A stretch of DNA of 64,000 nt, taken from positions 1 to 64,000 of IMG/VR virus record IMGVR_UViG_3300031730_000001; one strand, given 5' to 3'. A program made the position numbers and the translations under genes. The DNA comes from a virus. How positions within the stretch are numbered: the stretch's first letter is position 1; the number at the start of each line of letters is the position of its first letter. Below, one piece after another: positions 23,516 through 32,490 of this stretch. The notes under the pieces were generated by a model, which worked only from the letters and a program-made list of their open reading frames with translations, did no database searches and was not told the DNA's origin.

Positions 23516-23845
23516 ATGGCAACCCTGACCACCCAGGTCATCAACCTGGCCGGCCTCGGCGTGACTTACGGCGCCGCCGCCGCATCAACGAAGATCGTGT
23601 GTGGCGAGCGGACGTTCTTGCACGTCAAGAACACTGCCGGTTCCAGCATGACCGTCACCCTGTCCTCGACCGCGAAGGTGCGCGGCCAGGCCGCGGCGGA
23701 CGTCGTCGTCACGGTCCCTGCGACCACCGGCGACATGATGATCGGCCCCGTCACTCAGGATCTGTTCGCCGGCGTCTCGGACGGTCTCGCCGCGGTCGCC
23801 TACTCGTCGACGACGTCGGTGACCGTCGCCGCTGTGCGCATCTGA
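23516..23845 (+). CDS. Small beta-rich virion protein
   Basis: 109 residues, almost all beta strand and Ala/Thr/Val (AAASTKIVCGERTFLHVKN, then MTVTLSSTAKVRGQ, VVVTVPATTGDMMIG). Resembles small decoration or fibre proteins in actinophage neck/tail modules. Followed by the best intrinsic terminator of the late region, so the head-neck transcript may end here. Confidence 0.6.
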   Translation: MATLTTQVINLAGLGVTYGAAAASTKIVCGERTFLHVKNTAGSSMTVTLSSTAKVRGQAAADVVVTVPATTGDMMIGPVTQDLFAGVSDGLAAVAYSSTTSVTVAAVRI

Positions 23846-23870
23846 CTTTCGCCCGCCCCCGTCTTCGTCC

Positions 23871-23895
23871 GCCCCGCCCGCTCGGGGCTTTTTTT
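23871..23895 (+). terminator. Rho-independent terminator
   Basis: GCCCCG at 23871-23876 pairs with CGGGGC at 23883-23888, followed by seven T. Separates the neck genes from the tail-tube gene. Confidence 0.85.
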
Positions 23896-23913
23896 GTGCC
23901 CTGAGGAGGGTTC

Positions 23914-24393
23914 ATGTCTGACCTGATCAGCGATGGCAACACCAAGGTGAGCTGGGTGGGGTCCATCGCGAACATCAACGCCCCGACCACGACTGAGCTG
24001 AACGGCGGCTCCGACTGGACGCTGCGGATCACCCCGGACGGCCTGAAGACCGACCCGGCAACGGCGGACGTCGACACCAGCTCGCTGGGTTCGACGTTCA
24101 CCACGAACCAGCCGGGGCGTCGCTCGTACACGGTGGAGCTGACGTTCAAGCGCGGCTCGACCACGATCGAGGACCAGCCGTTCACGACGCTGACGTATGG
24201 GGCGTCCGGCTATCTGGTGGTGCGGCGCGGTACGGCGTTCACGACCGCCTACGCCTCTGCGGACAAGGTGGAGGTGTACCCGGTGACGGCGGGTGAGGCG
24301 CAGAACATCGCCCCGGCGGCGAACGAGATCAACAAGTTCATGTCGCCGCTCAAGGTCACGTCGGACCCGGCGACGAGGGCTGTCGTCGCCTGA
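23914..24393 (+). CDS. Major tail protein
   Basis: 159 residues from ATG 23914. Beta-rich, with TKVSWVGSIANINAPTTTEL, then DWTLRITPDG and RSYTVELTFKRG, a pattern of tail-tube proteins in Streptomyces siphophages. It overlaps the chaperone gene by one base at 24393. Its own terminator-separated transcript fits a high-copy tube protein. Confidence 0.85.
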   Translation: MSDLISDGNTKVSWVGSIANINAPTTTELNGGSDWTLRITPDGLKTDPATADVDTSSLGSTFTTNQPGRRSYTVELTFKRGSTTIEDQPFTTLTYGASGYLVVRRGTAFTTAYASADKVEVYPVTAGEAQNIAPAANEINKFMSPLKVTSDPATRAVVA

Positions 24394-24869
24394 TGCCGGA
24401 CATTTCGGAGCTCTTGGCAGGGGCGTCGCCGCGCGAGGTCACCGTTCAGGTGTGTCTTGCGGGCGACGCGGGCGCCGAACTTCAGGCGCTGGAAGAGGAG
24501 TTGGGGCAGCTCGGCGAATGGCAGCCGACGTCGCTGGGCGAGGTCAATCCGGCGTTCGAGTTGCAGGAGCGCCTCACGGCGGCCCGGCGGCGGGCGCGGG
24601 ATGCGGCGGTCGAGTTCCGGTTCCGGGCGTTGGGGCATCGCGCCTACAGCAACCTGCTGGCCGCGCATCCGGCGCCGGAGGGTTCGAAGGAGCCGTATGA
24701 CGCGGGCACGTTCCTGCCCGCCGTCCTGGTGGCCTGCTGCGTCGAGCCATCGCTGACTTCGGCGCAGGTGGACCGGCTATTGGACGTCGTCAACGACGGC
24801 ACTGCGCGGACCCTGTTCGCCGCCGCGCTCGCGGTGAACGAGGAGCCCAGCCCGGTCCCTTTCTCGTAG
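24393..24869 (+). CDS. Tail assembly chaperone (G-type)
   Basis: 158 residues. Helical protein with RRARDAAVEFRFRALGHRAYSNLLAAHP and then AVLVACCVEPSLTSAQVDRLLDVV, the core of actinophage tail chaperones. The frame ends at 24869, but a canonical slippery heptamer at 24857-24863 lets ribosomes shift to -1 and make a longer G-T form. It shares the AxxHRAY-LxAxHP core with the second chaperone at 25627. Binds the tape measure during tail assembly. Confidence 0.85.
   Translation: MPDISELLAGASPREVTVQVCLAGDAGAELQALEEELGQLGEWQPTSLGEVNPAFELQERLTAARRRARDAAVEFRFRALGHRAYSNLLAAHPAPEGSKEPYDAGTFLPAVLVACCVEPSLTSAQVDRLLDVVNDGTARTLFAAALAVNEEPSPVPFS
24857..24863 (+). promoter_or_regulatory. Programmed -1 frameshift site
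   Basis: CCCTTTC read in frame as C CCT TTC, the canonical X XXY YYZ form, six bases of coding DNA ahead of the 0-frame TAG at 24867. After slippage, translation continues in the -1 frame to the stop at 25220-25222. A GC-rich stretch follows that could stimulate pausing. Confidence 0.8.
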
Positions 24870-25222
24870 CCCGCCTGCGGGATCACAGGCTCCCGTACCG
24901 GCGGGAGGTGGAGGCGGCGCGGGCGTGGGGCATTCCCCGCAGCATTCTGCTCGGCCGCCCGCAGCCTGCGCCTGGTGAGCCGTTGTGGCTGCCGGAGGAC
25001 CGCTGGTGGGCGATGGCCCTGCTGGAGGCCGAGTCGGGTTTGTGCGGGGACTGTGGGCATTCGCTCGCGGAGTCGACGCATGCCGACAGCGAGTACGCCT
25101 ACGACGCGTCGATCACGAAATGCCATGCCTGCCTGGCGGGTGCGCGGCGGGTGGCAGCGCACCAGGAAGACGGCGGCAAGACCGACGGCTTGAAGGTCTC
25201 GGTGTTCCGGAAGGAGTCGTGA
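24863..25222 (+). CDS. T extension of the G-T tail chaperone (frameshift product)
   Basis: The -1 frame is open without interruption from the slippery site to 25222 and has no need of its own start (a GTG at 24908 lacks a good ribosome site). It adds 119 residues: HRLPYRREVEAARAWGIPRS, then WLPEDRWWAMALLEAE, and a zinc-knuckle pair LCGDCGHSLAEST and KCHACLAGARR. The Cys-pair pattern is the usual T-domain form in Streptomyces phages. The fused protein would be about 276 residues. Confidence 0.8.
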   Translation, partial: LVARLRDHRLPYRREVEAARAWGIPRSILLGRPQPAPGEPLWLPEDRWWAMALLEAESGLCGDCGHSLAESTHADSEYAYDASITKCHACLAGARRVAAHQEDGGKTDGLKVSVFRKES

Positions 25223-25599
25223 TGGCTGGTGTCGACGTGATCGGCCTCACCGTGGTCGTGGACGACCTTGGGGTCTTCGCGGAGCGGCTGAGGGTGAACG
25301 TCGGGAAGGCCGTGAAGGTGACCTCGCAGAAGGTGCGGGACGACGCCCGGAGCCGGATCCGGGGCCACAAGTATCTGCCCACCTACCCATATTCGATCAC
25401 CTACGACGTCAAGGTCACACCCATAGGCGTGGAGGGCGAGATCGGCCCGGACAAGGGTCTCGCGCAGGGCCCGCTCGGCAACATCATCGAGTACGGCACC
25501 AGCAAGAACGCCCCCATTCCACACCTCGGCCCAGCGCTCGACGCGAATGCCGACGACCTGGTTACCGGCATCGAAATCGCTGTGCATCAGGCCATGTAG
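25222..25599 (+). CDS. HK97-gp10-like neck/tail-completion protein
   Basis: 125 residues from ATG 25222 (TGATG-type junction with the frameshift product). N-terminal helix KAVKVTSQKVRDDARSRIRG and the C-terminal box GEIGPDKGLAQGPLGNIIEYGTSKNAPIPHLGPALDAN are diagnostic of HK97 gp10-like proteins. It is out of the usual place: these genes normally sit between the connector and the tail terminator, but here it lies after the first tail chaperone. Confidence 0.85.
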   Translation: MAGVDVIGLTVVVDDLGVFAERLRVNVGKAVKVTSQKVRDDARSRIRGHKYLPTYPYSITYDVKVTPIGVEGEIGPDKGLAQGPLGNIIEYGTSKNAPIPHLGPALDANADDLVTGIEIAVHQAM

Positions 25600-25626
25600 C
25601 AACTGCACTTGAAGGACAGGGAACCC

Positions 25627-26229
25627 ATGACCACTACCAGCAGGAAGCCGCCCGCACGCCGGGCGGCGAAGCCCGCGCTGACGTTCGCCGCCGTGCGGGC
25701 CAAGATTCAGCGACCCCGGCAGATCGTCGACATGGTGCTGGACGCTGAGGCCGCCGCCGAGATCGGCGCCCTTGAGCAGCTTCTCGAACGGGCGCAGCGG
25801 CACGACGAAGCCAACGGCGCGGAGACTGCGCGGGATGTTGCCAAGCATCTTCAGGAGGTGGAGGAGCAGGCGGAGGCGTCGAGGGTGCGGTTCGCACTGG
25901 AGGCCATCACGCACCGCGCCTACCAGGCGCTGCGGGCCGAGCATCCGCCGACGAAGGAGCAGATCGAGGCGGCGGCAAGGCGGGGCGGTGATGAGGAGCC
26001 GGCCTTCGACCCGGACGCGTTCGCCCCGGCGCTGGTTGAGGCTCAGTTGATCGAGCCGAAGCCGGAGACGAAGGAGGAGTTCGCCGCGTTCTGGGATGAC
26101 CTCTCCGACGGCCAGCTCGGGCAGCTGTGGCAGGCCGCGATCAGCATCCAGTTCCAGACCGGCGAACTTGGTCCGCCGTCACAGGCCGCCGCCGACATCC
26201 TGCGCTCCTTCGGGATGGCCACCGGCTGA
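25627..26229 (+). CDS. Second tail assembly chaperone-like protein
   Basis: 200 residues. A basic N-terminal tail (TTTSRKPPARRAAK), then helices that include RVRFALEAITHRAYQALRAEHP and FAPALVEAQLIEPKPETKEEF, clearly related to the 24393 chaperone. It lies in the canonical slot, directly before the tape measure. No convincing slippery heptamer was seen near its end; a short +1-frame tail (17 codons) runs past the stop but has no signal. Confidence 0.75.
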   Translation: MTTTSRKPPARRAAKPALTFAAVRAKIQRPRQIVDMVLDAEAAAEIGALEQLLERAQRHDEANGAETARDVAKHLQEVEEQAEASRVRFALEAITHRAYQALRAEHPPTKEQIEAAARRGGDEEPAFDPDAFAPALVEAQLIEPKPETKEEFAAFWDDLSDGQLGQLWQAAISIQFQTGELGPPSQAAADILRSFGMATG

Positions 26230-26300
26230 CCGGCTGAAGTTCACCTCCCGCACCGCGCTCAGCGCGTGCACGTCTCCATAACTGAAGATCGGGGGCTGCC

Positions 26301-29300
26301 GTGGCCGACCGTACTGTGCGCGTCCGCGTCATCGCCGAGATGCCCGGCTTCGGCACCGTCATTCGCACCGGCACCGGCGAACTGATCGCCCTCGGGGAAG
26401 CCTCCCTGGTTGCCGGACGCGGAATCCGGGCGCTCGGCGCCGACGGCGCGGCGGCCCGCGCCGGGCTGACGGCCATGGGTGCGGGTGCGCGCGGCGGCGC
26501 GGCGGGCGTGCGGGAGGGCGAGGCCGCAGCACTGGCTGCCAGCCGTGGCACGCGAGCGATGCGAGACGAGACCGTGCTCGCGCCCGCAGCCTTCGGACGC
26601 ATGGGTACGGCGGCCCGCACCGGCATGGGATCGGTCCGCTCCGGCGTCGAATCCGTCCTCGGCCCCGTCAAACACCTCGGCGCCCTCCTCGCTGGCGGCG
26701 CGATCCTGTTCGGCCTGCACGACATCGTCCACGCAGGCAACGAATACACCGACGCGATGAACAAGTTCCTTGAGGTCACACGCGCCTCAGGGGCACAGAT
26801 GTCGTCGGCAGGCCGCGAAGCCCAGGCCCTCGGCGCCGACATGAAACTGCCGTCGGCGAACGCAGCTGAGGCCGCTGACGCGATGGTCGAGTTGGCCAAG
26901 GCGGGCCTGTCGGCGCAGGACGCCATCCGGGCAGCCCGAGGCACCATCCAGCTCTCCGCCGCCGCTCGAACCGACGTCGCAACCGCGGCGAAGATCGAGG
27001 GCGACATCATGGACCAGTTCGCCCTCAAGTCCACCGAGGCGACCCACGTAGCGGATGTCCTCGCCAACACGTCGAACTCGGCGTCCGGCGAACTCATGGA
27101 CATCTACTATGCGATGAAGTACGTGGGCCCGATCGCCCACACCATGGGCATCTCCATCAAGGACACGGCAACCGCGGTCGGCCTGCTCGGCAAGTCCGGC
27201 ATCATCGGCGAAACCGCCGGTACAGCCCTGCGGTCGGCACTGGTCAACATGGCGAAGCCCACGAAGCTGGCCTCGAAGGGCCTGCACGAACTCGGCATCG
27301 AAGCGTTCGACAGCCAGGGCAACTTCAAGGGCCTGCAGTACGTCATCACGAAGCTGGGCGATGCCTCCCACCACCTGACCACCCAGCAGTTCACCGCCGC
27401 CGCCGCGATGGCGTTCGGCAAGCCCGCCCTTGCGGGCATGGTGGCGCTCGCCCACCAGGGCGGGACTGCGTTCCAGCAGTTCGGTGTCCAGGTGGGCCGT
27501 GTGGGTGGCGCCGCAGCCTTGGCGGCGGCGGAGTCGAAGGGCCTGGGCGGCGCGATGCGCGGCCTGGGCAAGCAGCTCCAATCCGCCTTCTTGCAGGTGT
27601 ACTTGGGTGTCGCCCCCGGCCTGGAGAAGATCACCCGGTCGATGACGAAAGGCGTCTCGGACGCCATCCCCTACATCAAGAGCGGGATCCGTATCGCCGG
27701 AGACCTCTGGGACATCTACGGGCCATCGGTTGAGGCGAAACTCCACTCGGCGTCGAGCGGCATCGGCAAGGCTGCCGCGAGCCTGGCGAACCCGGTGAAG
27801 GCGGCACTCAGTGGGGCGCTCGTCGCCGCCGTGCCGCTGGCCATCACCTCCGTGCAGTCGCTGGAGAAGGTACTTTCCAACGCCGGTGCTGCAGCCGCAC
27901 CGCTCGTCGGCGGCATGCACGACCTGCTCACATCCGTCTCCTCGGGGGCGGGCGCCCTCGGCGTGGCCACAGGACGGCTACAGGTCGGCGTCGGCCTGAT
28001 CGGCGACATGTCCGGCATCCTGCGGCCGATCGGTGCCATCGTCGGCGGCATCGCGCACGCCTTCGCCGGACTGCCGGGCCCGATCCAACTGTCGATCCTC
28101 GCCATGCTCGCCATGCGCCCGTTTCGCGGCCAGATCCAGGGCATGCAGAGCGCGGTCGCCGGCTACGGCCGGTCGGCGGTCGCCTCGTTCAACGGGGTGC
28201 GCGGCGCCATGCAGACGCAGACGATGCTCGCCGCCCGGGCCGGGGTGTCGCTCGGCCGCTGGGGTGCCGGGCTCGCCTCGCTGGAAGCACGCTCCCCGAC
28301 GATCGCCGCAATGGGCAACAGCTTCCGCAGCGCCTCCACCGGCATTCAGGAAGCCGGTGGCCGCCTCGTAGGCTTCCGGTCCGCTGCGGGCGGCGCAATG
28401 GCCGCCATCGGTACCGGTGTCGGGCGCGGGCTCATGGGCGGCATGCGCGGACTGTACGGATTCCTCGGCGGCCCGTGGGGTATCGCCATCGCAGGCGCCA
28501 TGATCGGCTTGGACATGCTGGCCCGCAAGCAGCAGGAGGCTGCCGCTGCCGCCGCCGCGCACCAGCAGCGGATCTCCAGCCTCACCCAGGCGCTGGCAGC
28601 GTCCGCCGGCCTGGCGGACGGCTCGGTTCGTGCTGCCGCCGTACAGACGCTGGCTGACGCGAAGCTGAAGGACGGCAAAACCCAGCTCCTCAACGTGATG
28701 CATGAGGCGGGCGTGGGCACCAGCCAGCTCACAGACGCCTACCTGGGGCAGGGCACGAGCATCGACACGCTTCAGAAGAAGCTCCTTACCGCAGCCAACG
28801 CGAACCGGGAGTGGGTGGCGTCTGGCAAGAACGGCCGCAAGGTGGCGTTCACCGACCAGGGGCAGGCCTACAAGGACGCCGCTGATGCCCTCGGTAGCCT
28901 GTCCGGCGAGTTCGGCACGGCCAAGAAGAAGCAGGCCGACCTGGCCGCCGCAGTGAAGGGCTCGGGCGCTGCCGCGCTCGACGCAACAGACCCGACGGGT
29001 CGGCTACAGACCGCCATCAAGACACTCGGGGACAGCGCCAGCGATGCGGACACGAAGGCGCGCGCGTTGCACACCGCCCTCGACCTGCTCTCGGGCGGCG
29101 AGCTGGATGTTCAGGCGGCGGTCGCCACCATGAACCAGGCGCTCATCGACCTCAACGGCAGCTACAAGGACGGCCTCGACCACGCCAAGGGTTACGGCAA
29201 GGCTCTTCTCCAGGTCGACGGGTCGCTCAACACGACATCGGAGAACGGGCAGAGCCTGTGGACCAAGTTGCAGGCGCTGAACGAGCAGACGGCTGGCGCG

Positions 29301-31592
29301 GCGCAGTCGACCTACGATTTCGCGCGCGCCAACAATGAGGGCGTCGTCCCGGCCTTGAAGCAGGCCGAGGCCCGCATGGAGACGTCCTGGAAGGCCGCGG
29401 TCACTGCGGGGGAGAAGTTCGGGCTCACCGCGGACCAGGCGAAGGTGCTGGCGGCCCAGATGGGATTCATCCCGTCGTCGCTGGCCATCACCATGTCGAC
29501 GCCAGGTCTCAGCGAGACCCAGAAGCAGCTGCTGTATGTGCAGGGCCTCGCCGGGCACATGCCGAAGGGGTCCACGATCCGCGTGTCGGCACTCACCGCC
29601 GAGGCCAAGGCGGACATCGAGTCCGTCGGCTTCAAGGTGAAGACCCTGCCCGGCGGGCGCCAGATGGAAATCACCGCCCCGACAGGGAAGGCCGCCGCCG
29701 CCCTGGACGCGCTGATCGCCAAGAAGCTGCCCTCCAAGGCGGTGGGCGTCGACGCCAAGACCGCCAGCGCCATGGCGGCTCTGGAGGCCGTCAGGCGGAA
29801 GGTGGCAGGGACCAAGGGGAAGTCGATCACTGTTGGCGCGCTGACCGGTGCAGCACAGAGCGCCCTGACCAGCCTGGGCTTCAAGGTGCAGAGGCTCCCC
29901 AACCGTCAGGTCAGGGTGACGCTGCCGACCGGTGGTCCGGCAGCGGCAGCCGCCGCAATCCAGCGCTACATCAACAACCTGCACGGCAAGACCGTCACCA
30001 ACTACGTCAACTCGATCGTGACGACGACGAAGAAGTCCGTCCACGAGGTCGTCGGCAAAGCCGACGGCGGCATCGTCAGCTTCTACGCCGACGGCGGCAT
30101 GCACGAAAACCATGTCGCCCAGATCGCCCGCAAGGGCACGTACCGGGTGTGGGCGGAGGATGAGGCAGGGGACGAGGCCTACATCCCTCTCAACCCGGCG
30201 AAGCGTGGCCGCTCGCGGCAGATCGCCGCGCAGACGGTCAGCCGGCTCGGCGGGGCTGTCGCCTGGTACGCCAACGGCGGCCTGAGCGGATTCACGTACT
30301 CGCCGACCGGCCAGCCGGTGCTTGGCGGCCCGTCGGACGCCAAGTCGCGCTACGACCAGGACGTCCAGCGCCTGAAGGACGCCTGGTCGAAGCTCACCGC
30401 TGCGCTGGCGGACGCCAAGAAGAAGACCGACGCCCTCGGCGCCGCGGAGAAAAACCTCTCCCGGGTGCGCCACGAGCACCACACGGCAGCCCAGCTGCGG
30501 GCCGCCGAGGAGCGTGTCGACAAGGCCCGGTCAGCGAAGAAGGCGGCGGACAAGACGGTCTCCAAAGACCGGGCCGCCGTCAACGCGGCCGACAAGGATC
30601 TCGGACTGAAGAAGGGCGCCAAGGCTCCGACCGGGTTCAACCTGGCCGCCTACCAGGCCGAGCTGAACAAGTCGGTGGCGGCGACCGAGAAGTGGCGCGG
30701 CAACCTGTCGAAGATCTCCAAGCGGGGTGGCGCCGAAGTCGAATCCCTCCTGGAGAACATGGGCCAGGACGGCTACGCCCTCGTCAACTCGCTGGCCGGA
30801 GCATCCACGAAGCAGTTCAACGACATCGTCAAGAAGCTGCAGAAGACCGGCGACGTCGCGAAAGCCACCCTCGCCGACTTCGACAAGCAGCTCAACGCGA
30901 GCACGCAGCAGAACGCGCAGTTCGCCGCCGACCTGCAGAAACTGGCCGCCGAGGGCTATGGGGATCTCGCACAGGCCCTCGCCGCCCAGGGCGACTCCAA
31001 CGCGCAGGCCCTCGCCCATGAGGCGGCAGGCAACAGCAAGAGCGCCTCAGCGGCCAACAAGAACGTCGGGAAGGCGCAGGCCGCACTCACCGGCGACGAC
31101 CTGACGAACTCGCTGATCCTCCTGTCCACACTGCGCGGCGGCGCGGGCCGCGGCTATGCGGACCTGATCGCGGCGGGTCTAGGAACGGACGTCATCAAGG
31201 CCCTCGTGCCGAAAATGACGAAGCAGATCGCCGCGCTGCCCGACGCGAACAAAGCGGTGTTCGTCCGCCAGTGGGTGTCGCAGGGCGGCACGGCGATGGC
31301 GGCCGGCGGAATCCTCACCAAAGCCACCCCGGTTCTCGCCGGCGAGGCCGGCGTACCCGAGGCGTTCATCCCGCTCACCCAGACCTCCCGCAGCCGGGCA
31401 CTGCTTGCAGCCTCCGCCGCCGCGCTCGGCTACCACCTGGTGCCGGCGAGCCGGTATGCGAGCCACGGCTACAGCGACGGGCGGGCCGGATATGGGGGCG
31501 ACCGGATCAACAACATCACCCTCAACGGCGCCAAGCAGACCACCGCCGAACAGGCAATGGACATCGCCCGCCACATGGCGTTCGTCGGCTGA
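26301..31592 (+). CDS. Tape measure protein
   Basis: 1763 residues from GTG 26301. TP901-type core (DIVHAGNEYTDAMNKFLEVT, VELAKAGLSAQDAIRAARG, then LVNMAKPTKLASKGLHELGI) in the first 400 residues. Hydrophobic helices near 560-620 and 690-740, long Ala/Lys coiled coil near 1370-1430, and two Gly-rich SF-ADGG / AGEAGVPEAFIPL boxes at about 1260 and 1680 typical of tape measures. No lytic domain recognised. At about 1.5 angstrom per residue it implies a tail near 260 nm. Confidence 0.95.
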   Translation: MADRTVRVRVIAEMPGFGTVIRTGTGELIALGEASLVAGRGIRALGADGAAARAGLTAMGAGARGGAAGVREGEAAALAASRGTRAMRDETVLAPAAFGRMGTAARTGMGSVRSGVESVLGPVKHLGALLAGGAILFGLHDIVHAGNEYTDAMNKFLEVTRASGAQMSSAGREAQALGADMKLPSANAAEAADAMVELAKAGLSAQDAIRAARGTIQLSAAARTDVATAAKIEGDIMDQFALKSTEATHVADVLANTSNSASGELMDIYYAMKYVGPIAHTMGISIKDTATAVGLLGKSGIIGETAGTALRSALVNMAKPTKLASKGLHELGIEAFDSQGNFKGLQYVITKLGDASHHLTTQQFTAAAAMAFGKPALAGMVALAHQGGTAFQQFGVQVGRVGGAAALAAAESKGLGGAMRGLGKQLQSAFLQVYLGVAPGLEKITRSMTKGVSDAIPYIKSGIRIAGDLWDIYGPSVEAKLHSASSGIGKAAASLANPVKAALSGALVAAVPLAITSVQSLEKVLSNAGAAAAPLVGGMHDLLTSVSSGAGALGVATGRLQVGVGLIGDMSGILRPIGAIVGGIAHAFAGLPGPIQLSILAMLAMRPFRGQIQGMQSAVAGYGRSAVASFNGVRGAMQTQTMLAARAGVSLGRWGAGLASLEARSPTIAAMGNSFRSASTGIQEAGGRLVGFRSAAGGAMAAIGTGVGRGLMGGMRGLYGFLGGPWGIAIAGAMIGLDMLARKQQEAAAAAAAHQQRISSLTQALAASAGLADGSVRAAAVQTLADAKLKDGKTQLLNVMHEAGVGTSQLTDAYLGQGTSIDTLQKKLLTAANANREWVASGKNGRKVAFTDQGQAYKDAADALGSLSGEFGTAKKKQADLAAAVKGSGAAALDATDPTGRLQTAIKTLGDSASDADTKARALHTALDLLSGGELDVQAAVATMNQALIDLNGSYKDGLDHAKGYGKALLQVDGSLNTTSENGQSLWTKLQALNEQTAGAAQSTYDFARANNEGVVPALKQAEARMETSWKAAVTAGEKFGLTADQAKVLAAQMGFIPSSLAITMSTPGLSETQKQLLYVQGLAGHMPKGSTIRVSALTAEAKADIESVGFKVKTLPGGRQMEITAPTGKAAAALDALIAKKLPSKAVGVDAKTASAMAALEAVRRKVAGTKGKSITVGALTGAAQSALTSLGFKVQRLPNRQVRVTLPTGGPAAAAAAIQRYINNLHGKTVTNYVNSIVTTTKKSVHEVVGKADGGIVSFYADGGMHENHVAQIARKGTYRVWAEDEAGDEAYIPLNPAKRGRSRQIAAQTVSRLGGAVAWYANGGLSGFTYSPTGQPVLGGPSDAKSRYDQDVQRLKDAWSKLTAALADAKKKTDALGAAEKNLSRVRHEHHTAAQLRAAEERVDKARSAKKAADKTVSKDRAAVNAADKDLGLKKGAKAPTGFNLAAYQAELNKSVAATEKWRGNLSKISKRGGAEVESLLENMGQDGYALVNSLAGASTKQFNDIVKKLQKTGDVAKATLADFDKQLNASTQQNAQFAADLQKLAAEGYGDLAQALAAQGDSNAQALAHEAAGNSKSASAANKNVGKAQAALTGDDLTNSLILLSTLRGGAGRGYADLIAAGLGTDVIKALVPKMTKQIAALPDANKAVFVRQWVSQGGTAMAAGGILTKATPVLAGEAGVPEAFIPLTQTSRSRALLAASAAALGYHLVPASRYASHGYSDGRAGYGGDRINNITLNGAKQTTAEQAMDIARHMAFVG

Positions 31593-31607
31593 CGGGAAGG
31601 AGGCGCG

Positions 31608-32480
31608 GTGTCGTTGATGGCAGGGCAAGACCTCGGCGGAGTGTGGGTTGACCTCGGCGCCATCCCGCTCGGGCGGGTGGACTCCGTCGGGGTCGCCTGG
31701 GGGTTGCAGTCGTTCGACGGCTGGGACAGCGCCGAGGTCCGCAGCGAATACACCGACCGGGAGGCCGACCACGGATCGTGGGCATCCCCGGCCTATCTCG
31801 GCTCGCGGCCCATGACGCTGGCCGGGACGGTCACCGCCCCGGACCGGACAAGCCTTGAGGACGCCCTGGAGCGGCTGCGCACCGCGACAGCACTCACCGA
31901 CACCACGCTGGTGGTGTACGAGCTGGCGTCGCCGAAACAGGCGGTAGTACGCCGCTCCGGGAAGCCGCTGATGGCTTACGTCACCGACCGGATCGCCACC
32001 TACAGCGTGCTCGTCACCGCGGCCGATCCGCGCCGCTACAGCACCACCCTGCAGACCGGGACGACCGGCCTGCCTGCCACCACCGGCGGACTGACCTTCC
32101 CGATCACCTTCCCGGTCACGTTCTCGGCGACGACCGTGTCCGGGCAGATCGGCGCCGTCAACTCGGGCTCCATAGAGACCCGCCCGATCCTGACGATCGC
32201 CGGCCCCGTGGTCGCGCCCACCGTGTCCGCGCTCTATCCGGATGGCACGGTGCGACAGCTCATCTACTCGCTCGACCTGGCGTCCGGCGATGTCCTGACC
32301 GTCGACACCGACGCCCACACCGTGCTGCTCAACGGCTCCGTATCCCGGCGCCGCTTCATGTCGGTGCCGTCCGGATGGCCCACGATCCCGGCCGGGGCGT
32401 CCGTCAGCTACCAGTTCCAGAGCTCGACCTACAACGCGAGCGCAATGCTGACCGCCCAATGGCGCTCGGCGTGGATGTGA
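31608..32480 (+). CDS. Distal tail protein
   Basis: 290 residues from GTG 31608 behind GGAGG. First half beta-sandwich (DSVGVAWGLQSFDGWDSAEV, then GSRPMTLAGTVTAPDRTSLEDAL), second half SRRRFMSVPSGWPTIPAGASVSYQ. The arrangement and the position after the tape measure match Dit-type tail-tip hub proteins of siphophages. Confidence 0.85.
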   Translation: MSLMAGQDLGGVWVDLGAIPLGRVDSVGVAWGLQSFDGWDSAEVRSEYTDREADHGSWASPAYLGSRPMTLAGTVTAPDRTSLEDALERLRTATALTDTTLVVYELASPKQAVVRRSGKPLMAYVTDRIATYSVLVTAADPRRYSTTLQTGTTGLPATTGGLTFPITFPVTFSATTVSGQIGAVNSGSIETRPILTIAGPVVAPTVSALYPDGTVRQLIYSLDLASGDVLTVDTDAHTVLLNGSVSRRRFMSVPSGWPTIPAGASVSYQFQSSTYNASAMLTAQWRSAWM

Positions 32481-32490
32481 GGAGGCGTTC

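Noticed and set aside
26096-26281. +1-frame extension past the second tail chaperone
   Set aside because: Only a few residues continue past the 0-frame stop, and no slippery heptamer was found, unlike the site at 24857.
29004-30482. Minus-strand 492-codon frame opposite the tape measure
   Set aside because: It lies fully within a well-supported tape measure gene and has no recognisable domain or ribosome site.
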